A stretch of DNA of 64,000 nt from Hordeum vulgare subsp. vulgare (Eukaryota; Streptophyta; Magnoliopsida; Poales; Poaceae), in assembly GCF_904849725.1 (NCBI RefSeq), contig NC_058521.1, positions 99,868,244-99,932,243 on the forward strand, given 5' to 3'. Both the position numbers and the translations under genes were made by a program. The notes under the pieces are model-generated. The model was given only the letters and a program-made list of their open reading frames with translations, did no database searches and was not told the origin of the DNA. Positions 10,730 through 20,710 of the stretch are shown here, one piece after another (the stretch's first letter is position 1; each line of letters opens with the position of its first letter).

Positions 10730-11349
10730 ATGTCCAGGACCACTGCAGGCACGGACGGCTACGGCCGCCGGTGAGAGCATCAGGCGTTTGACGACACCAA
10801 GGCCGGCGTCAAGGGCCTCGGCGACGCCGGCATCACCATTGTCCCTGTCATCTTCCACTCCACTTCTTCCTCCTCCTTCGTCACCATCCCGGTTATCGAC
10901 CTCACCGGCCTCACGACATCATCCGGGCGGGCCTCGGTGGTCGGTGCGGTTAGGGTGGCCGCGGAGACGGTGGGCTTCTTCCAGGTGGTGAACCACGCCG
11001 TGCCAGAGGAGGCCATGCCCAAGATGCTCGCGGCGGTGCGGCGCTTCAACGAAGAACCGGCGGAGGCCAGGGCCACGTACTACTACTACAGCCGGGACCT
11101 CGGCCGGCCTGTGAGGTACAAGTGCAACTTCGACCTGTTCCAGTCGCCGGCGGCCAACTGGCGTGACACCCTGCTCCTGGAAATTGCATCGGAGCCGCCA
11201 GTGGCTGAGGAGATCCCGCCGGAGTGCAGACGCATCACGCCGGAGTACGCGGGGCTCGTGCCAAGGCTGGGCCGCACGCTGCTCGGGCTGCTCTCGGAGG
11301 CACTGAGCCTTCGCCGCGGTTACCTAGAACAGGACGCCGCGTGTCTGAG
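10730..11349 (+). pseudogene. 2-oxoglutarate/Fe(II) dioxygenase, first exon only (ACC-oxidase-homolog / BX6-like family)
   Basis: ATG 10730 opens MSRTTAGTDGYGRR, followed by an in-frame TGA at 10772-10774. The same frame then stays open to about 11349. It carries FDDTKAGVKGL, IPVIDLTGL, ETVGFFQVVNHAVPEEAM, RRFNEEP, YKCNFDLFQSPAANWRDTL, PEYAGLVPRLGRTLLGLLSEAL and YLEQDAACLRG in order. This is the N-terminal DIOX_N half of plant 2OGDs of the class annotated as ACC oxidase homologs, to which DIBOA-glucoside dioxygenase BX6 belongs. Coding sequence stops where the family has its first intron. The second half with the HxD...H iron ligands and RxS motif is not found downstream, where MITEs occur instead. 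With the stop and the missing half it is a relic. The exact substrate cannot be inferred. Confidence 0.85.
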
Positions 11350-11495
11350 GGGCTCAAAAGTGAAAATTAATATTAAAGTTTGACCAAATTTATACATTAA
11401 AAAATTAATATTGTAGTTACCAGGAGTACAATATAAAAAATGATTTCATGATGCATTTAGTGATAATGATTTAATATTGTGAATGTTGATATATA

Positions 11496-11655
11496 CTCCC
11501 TCCGTTCCTAAATACAAGTCTTTCTAGAGGTTTCACTAGTAAACTATATACGGATGTATATAGACATACTTTAGAGTATATATTCGTTCATTTTACTTTG
11601 TATATAGACCTTTAGTGAAATATCTTAAAAGACTTATATTTAAGAATGGAGGGAG
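11496..11655 (+). mobile_element. Stowaway MITE (160 bp)
   Basis: The termini are CTCCCTCCGTTCCTAAATAC and the near-inverse ATATTTAAGAATGGAGGGAG, flanked by TA at 11494-11495 and 11656-11657. This is the canonical Tc1/mariner-derived Stowaway of Triticeae. It sits just after the dioxygenase exon, in former intron or flank. Confidence 0.93.
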
Positions 11656-11760
11656 TATTCTTATAATCTTGATCAAACTCTATAAAATTTGGCTTAAAAC
11701 AAAGCTTGTATGTGGAGTAAGAAGAAATGTCTCACGCACCCCTTTGCTTCTGAAGGTAAA

Positions 11761-11855
11761 CCTACTGCGGTATTAATAAATGTCGAACCAGTATATACGC
11801 TAGCTCTTTACCTACTGCGGTATTAATAAATGTCGAACCAGTATATACGCTAGCT
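11761..11855 (+). repeat. Perfect 45-bp direct repeat with 50-bp period
   Basis: CCTACTGCGGTATTAATAAA and the 25 bases after it occur at 11761-11805 and again, without change, at 11811-11855. The perfect identity suggests a recent duplication. Confidence 0.9.
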
Positions 11856-11857
11856 TT

Positions 11858-12196
11858 GAGAGGGTGCTTGGATCCAAGGAACTAAAACTAGTCTGATTAA
11901 AACTAGTCTTTTTAAGAGGCTAAAGTTCCAAGCACCTCTGACTAAAGAGAGGCTAAAACTAGTCTTGAGGCTAAAATCTTTTAGTCAGGGGTACCTCTAC
12001 TAAAATGTGCATTAGTCCTCTCTCTTCTCATTTAACTCTTCAGACAAGTTCTAGATTGAAGGGTTTGAAGGATAATAAATGCTCATTAACTTAATTTTAG
12101 TCTTTTTAGTATTTGGATCCAAGCATGGATGAGGCTACCAAATTTTAGTTTTATTATTTTTAGTCATGAAACTAAAACGTATCAAAGCACCCTCTC
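11858..12196 (+). mobile_element. MITE-like element with GAGAGGGTGCTT ends (339 bp)
   Basis: The left end GAGAGGGTGCTTGGAT is the inverse of the right end ATCAAAGCACCCTCTC with one mismatch. An inner copy of AGAGGTGCTTGGAACTTT in inverse orientation near 11922-11940 makes the left end fold on itself. The interior is rich in AACTAGTC and GGCTAAA words. No clear target duplication was found, so the superfamily (hAT or Harbinger type) is left open. Confidence 0.65.
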
Positions 12197-12628
12197 ACAC
12201 CTTGTGCGTCTATTGCCATCTAATAGGCATGCTGGCAAGCAACTTGCATGTGCCTGAAGTCGTTGGTGCTGCTTTTCAGGGCCATGCCAGGTGCCCGAAT
12301 GGTTGATGGTACGATAAAATCACTCGTGGCCACTGCCGCTCCAAAACGGTGAAGCGACAGGGTCACAGTCTGGTTGATGCATGGTACGATACCCTCCAAA
12401 AACTAAAGGCCATTCGTCTTTTGTTTATGCTATCTGATCGCCGACCCACCTTAAAAAACTCTCATCATTAATATTCTGTTTTCCTCCCATTATTAGTATA
12501 CTTGCTGCGGTGCGCCAAGATCATCAGTATCAGTATGCACACTACCTAGTGTGCCTGCCTACCTACCTACCAATAGGAGCATAACTGCATAACTGGCCTG
12601 GCCTGCCTCCTCCAAGAGGCAAAGAGCG
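12197..12628 (+). promoter_or_regulatory. Upstream region of the FAD monooxygenase relic
   Basis: About 430 bp between the MITE and the start codon. It has no open frame and no strong TATA box; short direct repeats TGGTTGATG...GGTACGATA occur at about 12300 and 12370. It probably held the original promoter and 5' UTR. Confidence 0.35.
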
Positions 12629-12846
12629 ATGGCCGATGGCAGCCTGGACGCGGAGGTGGTGATCGTGGGTGGTGGCATCGCGGGGCTTGCAACGGCCGTG
12701 GCGCTCCAGCGGGCTGGCGTGGCGCCCGGGGGCAGCGGCATCGTGGTGCTGGAGCGGCACCCCGAACTGCGTGCCACGGGAACGGCCATGACCGTCTTCC
12801 CCAACGGCTGGTTCGCGCTCCGCGCATTCGGCGTCGCGGACAAGCT
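12629..12846 (+). pseudogene. FAD-dependent monooxygenase (MO1-like), exon 1 first part
   Basis: ATG 12629 begins MADGSLDAEVVIVGGGIAGL, the GxGxxG FAD-binding beta-alpha-beta fold at residues 8-30, followed by VVLERHPELRATGTAM. The family is the plant FAD monooxygenases related to zeaxanthin epoxidase and salicylate hydroxylase (MO1/MO2 type), which use FAD and NAD(P)H to hydroxylate small aromatic substrates. The frame is cut at GVADKL by a copia element whose AAGCT target duplication (12842-12846) overlaps the Lys-Leu codons. Coding resumes at 34425. Other pieces are at 34425-37336 and 56578-56727. Exon lengths sum to about 420 residues, normal for the family. Confidence 0.92.
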
Positions 12847-13059
12847 TGTGAAAACCGATAGGTTAAGCGTATGCCTTAGCTGCAGGGACGCGTTCGTGTT
12901 ATATAAAGGCACAATGTCGAGATTATACAAGTTGGTTAGGTCTAGGATTGATCTCCAAGTAATCTAACAACCATGGGATATTATCTCTAGACCTACCGGT
13001 TTACAAAGGGCTGGACACGGTTTATACATCACCGTATCCTAACTATACAATGTTTAACA
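12847..13059 (-). repeat. Copia 3' LTR (left copy)
   Basis: On the plus strand it reads TGTGAAAACCGATAGG to ATGTTTAACA, with the PPT on its right side. Confidence 0.93.
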
Positions 13060-13066
13060 CTCCCCC

Positions 13067-15122
13067 TCAATCACAACTATCTAGGTTGAGATTGTGTCGA
13101 AATGCTTCTAGCTGCCTAAGAGTAAGCGGTTTAGTAAAGCCATCAACAACTTGATCACCTGTAGGTACAAACCTAATATTCAGCAGCTTATCAGCAACAC
13201 GTTCTCGAACAAAGTGATTGTCAATCTCAATATACTTAGTCCTGGCATGAAAAACTGGATTAGCAGCTAAGTATGTAGCACCAAGATTATCACACCAAAG
13301 GGAGGCTGCCTTTGGGTGATGTATCCCAAGTTCATTCAACATGTTCTGGACCCAAAGAACTTCAGCAGTGGCATTGGCTAGAGCTTTATATTCTGCTTCG
13401 GTGCTCGATCTAGAGATCGTGGGTTGTTTACGAGCACTCTATGATACTAGATTTCCTCCAAGAAATACGGCAAAGCCTCCTGTAGACCTTCTATCATCTG
13501 GGCATCCTGCCCAATCTGCATCAGAAAAAGCACTTACAAGCATTGAATCTAACCTACTGATCTTGAGTCCATGACTCCTTATCCCTTGCAAATACCTCAG
13601 TATCCTCTTTACTGATGTCCAGTGTGTAGTACTAGGAGCATGCAAGAACTGACACACCTTATTTACTGAGTAAGAGATATCTGGTCTAGTTAACGTCAAA
13701 TACTGCAATGCTCCTACAATACTTCTATATTTGGTGGAGTCTTCTGCCCTAAGTACTTCCCCATCATGGACAGACAATTTTTCAGATGTGGATAAAGGTG
13801 TAGAAGAAGGTTTGCACCCTTTCATACCTATTCTCTGGAGTATTTCCTGCACATACTTTCCTTGTGATAGCATGTTCCCACTGGGTACCTTTTTAACCTC
13901 AATGCCAAGGAAGAAGTGTAGATCACCTAGGTCTTTGAGAGCAAAATATTTTCTCAAGTCCTTAAGAAGAGCTTCAACTGCTTGACTTGATGAGCTATTT
14001 ACAACTATATCGTCAACATAGATCAGCATAAAAATAGTTACTCCATGCTTATGATAAAAGAAGAGTGATGTATCCCCCTTGGATGGAACAAACCCTAGAG
14101 ATTGCAATTTGAAGGACAAACGAGAATACCAGGCTCTAGGTGCTTGTTTCAGACCATACAATGCTTTATCAAGTTTGCAAACATAGCGAGGTGAGTGAGG
14201 ATGCTCATACCCAGGAGGTTGCCGCATAAATACTTCCTCTTCCAGAACGCCATGCAAGAACGCATTCTTCACATCTAGCTGTCGCATGCACCAATTACAA
14301 GATACAGCTATTGACAGAATTAACCTGATAGTGGCAGCCTTGACAACAGGGCTAAATGTATCCTCGTAATCCAAGCCATAGCGTTGCTTAAAACCCTTAG
14401 CAACAAGACGTGCCTTATACCTGTCTATGGTGCCATCAGATTTGCGTTTAACTTTATAGACCCACTTACAGTCAATGATATTCCGGCCTGCGGCAGGAGG
14501 AACAAGACGCCATGTCTGGTTTTTGATGAGAGCAGCAAATTCCTCATCCATAGCAGCTTTCCATCGGGTGTCACCAAGAGCTTCAGCAAGGCTTTATGGT
14601 TCACCTGTGGAACAGAACGAGCCCCAACGTACACAACCATCAGTATATACCTTAGGTTTGAGAATACCTCCCTGGGCACGTGTGTGCGCTCGAGCAGGTG
14701 GAGGAGGTGTAGGACGAGCAAGCTGTAGCGGAAGACGCGGTACTGTAGTCGAGACAGGGGATTCGTCGAGGGAGTCCTGGAGCGAGCGTGACGCATCCCA
14801 GCCGGCGGGATCGTCGGCTCCATGCGTATCAGACGACCCGACAGGCGTGGCCAGGGGTGCAGCAGACAGGAGGCGATCCCGAGGCGCACATGCAGAGACG
14901 GCTGGTGACGCGGGAGCGGCCGAGCCACGTGGGGGCGTAGCCGACGTGGAAACCGGTGCTGGAGCGCCCGAGCCACGCGGGGGCGGGGGCGACACGGAAA
15001 CCGACGCGGGAACCGCCGAACCAGGCGCCACGTTCCGCCGACCGGGAGGGGGCCCGCCTGGCCCTGCCTCGTGTGGAGTCCCCCGACCGTGGGAGAATCT
15101 GCTGGCCGCGTCAGCGCCAGGA
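13067..15122 (-). pseudogene. Copia polyprotein, RT and RNase H part
   Basis: Read on the minus strand from 15122. A Pro/Ala/Ser-rich spacer between integrase and RT comes first (to about 14600). The RT then starts at [17 protein letters not shown], with [21 protein letters not shown], the catalytic LIYVDDIVV (normally YVDD) and FFLGIEV. RNase H follows with SDADWAG and, after a break, [12 protein letters not shown] and HFVRERV, ending at TGA 13067-13069. Stops break it: TAA at about 14593 and TAG at 13436-13438 where Trp is expected. The 5' half of the polyprotein is 16 kb away on the other side of the gypsy insertion. Confidence 0.9.
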
Positions 15123-17946
15123 GTTGCTGTAACGACCCAGATGCGGTCCTTTCCGATCTGGGGGTCGAGGCCCCCGAATAGGAAGGAAGCGCATCTAAGC
15201 GTTTCACAAGCAAGTAAACATAGCACATAATAATAATTACAGTAGACAATCTGGGATTCAACTGTCTTCTTATTAATAATACAGAGTACAACGCAGATAC
15301 AAACAAGGTAGTTCCGGTACGGACTACGAAACAAGGAAAATGCTATGCTACCCGCTGCAGGCCCACGATGATGACCACGGCTCAGTCCTCTGGATAGTTC
15401 ACGTAAAGGCGATCTGTCTCCTCGTCGTACTGCCACGCCAGCTGGGTGCCGTCGGGATCATCTTTCTCTGGGTACCTGTATCTGCTGGGAGTTTCGGAGG
15501 AATCCGTGAGCCACGGGGACTCAGCAATCTAGGACCTTGGTGCCAAATCTAGTCACGTTATTTGGGTAAGGAAAGAATGAAGTGTTTTAGGCTGCTGCAT
15601 CCTATGATTGATAAGTGGCTAACTTACGCAAAAGAGAAGTGAAGGTGGTCTACGCTAACGATCGGGAATACTTGATCAGAAAGTGATCCTGAACACCTAC
15701 CTACGGCACTCATAACCCCACCGTGTTCCCGATCGAAGAGAGATCTTCGAAGGGACAGTCACGGTTACACACACAGTTGGCATTTTTATTAGATTATGTT
15801 TAAGTTCTCTAATACCGGATGTTAACAAAATATTCCAAGTTGCCACATAACCGCGGGCACGGCTTTCCGAAAGATTAAACCCTGCAGGGGTGCTCCAACT
15901 AGTCCATCACAAACGAACACAGGCCGCAAAGGCATCCTCTATCACGAATCTCGTGATCTCGTCGGATTCCTTAGAGGAAAACCTCAACTCTGAGTGAAAC
16001 CAAAGCTTCACTGGGATTCCTATACGCAAGATATACCGCTAAGGTAAGACAAGGCTAGCAGGACCTCCCGACGTGTCGACGACCCCGATAAGAGCCGCGT
16101 ATCTCAGTCTCAGGACACGCCGGATGGAACTAGCTACAGGTACCAAACCTCAAGTTTCCTTGTGGTGGCCCCGCAGGCAGACCAGTTTGGACCAACACTC
16201 ATGAGGAGCATTGGCCCGGGTTGTTGATTAAGAACCCTCGGGGTAGCTACTCCCTATGCAAATTATTATTAAGTGATTAGCAAATTAACACCAAAGTTGG
16301 GTCCTGCCAGACAAGCCTTAACACTACGCGATTTATCAAGGGGGTCCCCATAACAACCCCGAACGTGTTAGGAGCGATCATTATGGAATCAAACACCGGT
16401 AACCGGTAACTAAGGCGGCAATAACGGAACAAGACACCCGGCAAAAGGCTAGGCCTCCCGTCATTTACCAAGTATATAGGTGCATTAAATAAACAACAGA
16501 ATTTAAGATAATGATATCAAGCTCATGTCACCAATGAGTTTAACACGCCTGCAACTAACAATGCTAACATTAGTAGCTGAGCAAGCCTACCTAGCCATAC
16601 AAGTTTGCTAGGAAAGAGTACGGTGTTTAGGCCCTTGGCACGTGAGGAGGCAATATAATTTCAGTGGTAGGCAGCGAGCAATATGACATGGAATCGAAAC
16701 TAACATAACAAGTCTAGAGATGGAATCAAGGTCATATCATCTTGCCTGTGATATCCTCAGCTTGGAATGGTTCTGGATCGTCCTGCACGTACTCTCCTGA
16801 CTCCACGTATTCGTTCTCCGCTCCCGGTGCTACCCAACATAAGAATAACAGCCAATGAACAGCAGCACCACAAAATGCAACAATCACATGATGCATGAGA
16901 TGAAAGTTGAGCATGCATCACTATTTCTATCACTAGCACAATCAAAATAAACTACAACAAGTTTCTGGACAGAACTTTGCACAAAATATTTGGAAATGCA
17001 TGGGAATGACATGAACAGATGCAGCTCGTAAAAACGGTGCACAACCATATAAAGTACATTGCAAACGGAGCTACGGATCAACGGGAATCAACGATACAAG
17101 ATATGAAGCTCTACGTGAAAGATTCAACACCACACACACAATTGGCACAAATCTGGTATTCCCAGGTTGCCAAGACATATATTAACCCAACATGAATGAA
17201 ATGGAGCAAGGTAGAACACCACAACAACAATTAAGCACAAACTTTGAACAAAATGGCAAAACTACATAATCTGCCAGTTTCTGCATCTTAGCTGTTTGTG
17301 AGCAACATGCAACATAGCTACAGGTCTTCAAATGTGACAAATAATATATTTGGCTGTTGCCAACCAAGAACACTACAAGCCCCAGCAAGAATCACAGAAA
17401 AAGGAATTAAACTCTAGAAGATACAAGGCCACAAACTTTCCCAAAACCATCAGATCTCAGAGACTTAGTGAAAATTCCTGCACCTGAGTTTCTGTTTCTG
17501 TTCTGAAGCTTTTTGACAGCAATCAAAACACAAGCTACGGGACTCCAAATGACTTGAAAATTGATAGGAAGCTTCAAAACCATACCAGGTTCAAAATACT
17601 AGCACTGAACTAAGGCCAGTTCTCAACAGAATGACCAGCACATCCTCATCTACAGGGGAATAAAATGTTTCCAGTATCCCAGACTTAGTGAAATTTTCAG
17701 AGTTCAAAAATCTGGAATTTTCCAGCCACATGCCCACTTTGTCTAGGCATAGGTTGCTCACACATGTCACCAAGAGGTAGTTGACACCACTATGGTGTTG
17801 AGCACAAACCCCTACTACTAACACACAAAAAATCCATGCCCTTGGGCTCCTCCTATGCCATGGAATCAAGGTCCAAATTTCAACAAAATGTAAACGCCAC
17901 TCCATAAGGTATGCTTCTAAGATGTCAATACATAGGTGAGTTTTAT

Positions 17947-18000
17947 GTGCACAATGGCAAAGTGACATGGGGGTTTGAACCCCATGTTTGTGTCATGCAC
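17947..18000 (-). repeat. Imperfect hairpin in the gypsy LTR
   Basis: GTGCACAATGGCAAAGTGACATGGGGG pairs imperfectly with CCCCATGTTTGTGTCATGCAC around a short TTTGAA loop. The centre includes a B-box-like GGTTCAAACCC on the minus strand. The right LTR keeps it near 28838-28890 with small changes. Confidence 0.5.
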
Positions 18001-18634
18001 ATCAACAACACCCACACCCATATCACAATATCACTAGCATCAAGTACCTCACAACAATGACTCTATGCTAACAAGAGAGTATGCACCCCCCACATATGGG
18101 CATGTGATGGTACACACTCTCACATGCATTAATAGGATCACCCTAGTAATCATGTCATCCTCAAAGTGCAACCCCCACAACAATCTACCCTAGCTTAACT
18201 AGGAATCCACACCTTCACATGCTATCATAGATATCCACCTAGTGCATCTCATCACATCAAAACCATGTGGTGAGGGGGAGGCATCCACACCCCACTAAAT
18301 CCATGCAAGCAAAAGAAACTACAAGATCAACTTAGACCCACTAAAGCTCAAAAGATGTGACCAAACATGAATAGCTAGTGCTTCTATCACCCCTTAAGAA
18401 CATCACTCACAAGAAAACACATCACATGCACACACCTCTACCAAGTGTAACTTCACACCACAAGATGCACTCCTCATAGGTTCACAAGGCTAACAAAACA
18501 ACATCTATCATCTTGCAAGTGTGCAAAACACACACACAAAGGGATCTGCTCCTAACTACACTAGCAGGGAAAAGGATTTTAATGCCTTCTTGCTGCCCAA
18601 GCACAAGGAAGAGGAAGAACAAATTAAAGACAGC

Positions 18635-18725
18635 AAAAAAATAGCAACAACATACATCAGGGTCCTGGGAATCGAACCCAGTACTTCCTGGTACACAAAG
18701 CACCACCTAGCCACTGCACCAGCAC
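18635..18725 (-). other. tRNA-like module A (A box, B box, T7 run) in the left LTR
   Basis: On the minus strand there is a perfect B box GGTTCGATTCC (18668-18678) inside CTGGGTTCGATTCCCAG, which folds as a T-arm with a 5-bp stem and 7-nt loop. Upstream is an A-box-like TGGCTAGGTGG (18703-18713). Downstream is a run of seven T (18635-18641), as in Pol III terminators. No full cloverleaf or acceptor stem could be closed by eye, so it is tRNA-like or tRNA-derived rather than a tRNA gene. Confidence 0.6.
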
Positions 18726-18828
18726 CACTATGTCGACAGAATGGGGGAAGAGAACAGGGAATCATGTCCCTGCTGCTCTTGCAGACGAATAACAGAAAAA
18801 CTGACAAAACACACAGCGCCGAGGGGGG

Positions 18829-18890
18829 GGGGAATCGAACCCACAACCTCTCATCAGGCGCAAACATGGAACAACCACTGGGCTACGATG
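18829..18890 (-). other. tRNA-like module B (A box and B box) in the left LTR
   Basis: On the minus strand there is an A box TAGCCCAGTGG (18875-18885) that fits the TRGCNNAGTGG consensus, and a B box GGTTCGATTCC (18831-18841). They are spaced as in tRNA genes. A run of ten C, then TTTT and TTTTT runs, follow within 40 bp. Confidence 0.6.
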
Positions 18891-19786
18891 TGATTACTGA
18901 TAGGAGGGGGAAACTCAAACAGGTATGCTATCTCCCCCGAGAGGTTACTCTGCTCGCCGGCGACAGAGAAAACTCCGAGCAGAACGCTGCTGCTGCTGCC
19001 CAAGAAATGAGCCGTCTACCAGCTAATGCGCTGCACCACGAGGGGGAAGGCACCTCCGTTACCCAACACACACGCACAGCCGGCTCATCCACTGCGTCAA
19101 CCCATGAGCACGTCTACCTCTGCTGCTGGCTACTACGAACAGCAAGGTCCAAGGAGGGTCACGACGTCATGGTGACGAGGTGGAGCTGGCCTACCTCGGC
19201 TCTACGTCGGCGAGGGGACCGAATAGCCCCGGTGCTGTCACTACGAGGGGAGAGGGAGTCTCCCCCTGCGCAGCACACCTACAACTATGCTGCACGCGCT
19301 GCACCACGTCTGCATCTGAGCCACGTACAGAAGATGCTAGCGCTACCAGGTTCGGCCGACCTACGGAGGGGAAGGAAGGAGGAGGTGCGGCCTCACCTTG
19401 GGGAGAAGAGGGGGTGCCGATCTGACGGAGAGGAAGCCGGACCGGAGGGAAGAAGGCGAGCCAAAGAAGTTCTGCCGTAGACCGAAGTAGAGGAAGCAGT
19501 TCGTCGGGTGCGCGCCGAAGACAAGCTCCTGCTCGTTGCTGTGGTCTCTCCCCGACCTCAACAGCGGCGGGAACGGAGCGCGGGCACTCTCCCCAAGCTC
19601 CCGGACATGGTGGCCGTGCCGCCCGACGAAGCACGCGGGGTAGACGCCGGCGATCTCTCTCTTCTCTGCACTCTGTGCTAACCCTACAGGAAGTCTACCT
19701 GGAGAAGAAAGGAAGAGATGGAGGGGGAGGAAGGAGATGGCGGCGGTAGGAGGGAACCCTAGCCGAGGGGAGGCTCGGACGCCCAG

Positions 19787-19794
19787 CTATATAG
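19787..19794 (-). promoter_or_regulatory. TATA-like box in the gypsy 3' LTR
   Basis: CTATATAG within GGGCCCTATATAGCTGGGC on the sense (minus) strand. A GC-rich leader follows it. The same site is at 30677-30684 in the other LTR. Confidence 0.5.
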
Positions 19795-20710
19795 GGCCCT
19801 CGACGTTTGTGCCACGGCACCGTCAACTCCTCCCTCTCTCTCTCACGTACTGACGGAAAGGAGAAAAGCGGGGGGAGGAGAAGTGACGGTGTCAGGAGGA
19901 GGAGGGGGCTCGCCCGCGTGGGCTCTCGCTGGAGGGGGAGGATGGGCCACCGAAGGGAGGAGGCCCATGTTGTGCCAGGGAAAAAGGAAATGCTGGGGAG
20001 GGATTTCTATTTAGTTTAAAAACACACAGAGGAATAATACTACACAAGATAAACTAATCGGATAAAATCAAAAGGAAAAACCTCCTGGTCATAAGGAATT
20101 ATGGCCCATTAGAATAAAATAGGAAAACAATATTTGGAGCCAATTGAAATAAATGCAAAACAGTAATTAATTTACTGTTTTGGGTTTATTTGCACCTTAA
20201 AAATCAAAGAACAAGTCAGCAAAATTGCACCTCCTCATAACCACAATTTACTATAACCACCACACATTTTAGAATAACTTTTGGGAAGAAGGAATTTTGA
20301 CATGAGATAATAGGAGGGAAAAGGATTTTAAATAGCAAGAGCTTTGAACATACTTAGCACTCACTCCTACCCATCACACACCAACATCACATGCATCACA
20401 AGATAGTGCAATACCACAACATAACCCCATCAAGATCACATGCAATCATAACACCACAATACCAACTCCTAGTAAGAACATATGCCAACATGATCATGGC
20501 ATGCAATCATAAGGTATGGCAAGGAATGAGATGGCATGGATGCATGCATGCTAATGCAAGATAGAAGGTGACACATGAAATCATACATGCATAGAAACTC
20601 TCATGACAAAGTCAAGGTGGTCCCACATGGAAGGTTACAAAAAGGGAAAGTCCTACACTTGGGGCATTACAAACTCTCCCACACTACAAAGAAGATCTCG
20701 ACCTCGAGAT

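Larger units (their letters stand above)
15128..20671 (-). repeat. Gypsy 3' LTR (left copy, 5544 bp)
   Basis: On the plus strand it runs from TGTAACGACCCAGATGCGG to CTTGGGGCATTACA. It is non-coding. It contains a TATA-like CTATATAG at 19787-19794 (sense minus), two tRNA-like modules, and a hairpin at 17947-18000. Open frames inside it (for example 18521-19480 plus) are not genes. Confidence 0.93.

Noticed and set aside
14475..15230. 251-codon frame on the plus strand
   Set aside because: Antisense to the Pro/Ala-rich spacer of the copia polyprotein and runs into the gypsy LTR.
18635..18890. Functional tRNA genes
   Set aside because: A and B boxes and a T-arm are present, but acceptor and anticodon stems could not be closed, so only tRNA-like modules are claimed.
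18521..19480. 319-codon frame on the plus strand
   Set aside because: Within the non-coding gypsy LTR, antisense to its transcript, and broken in the other LTR copy.
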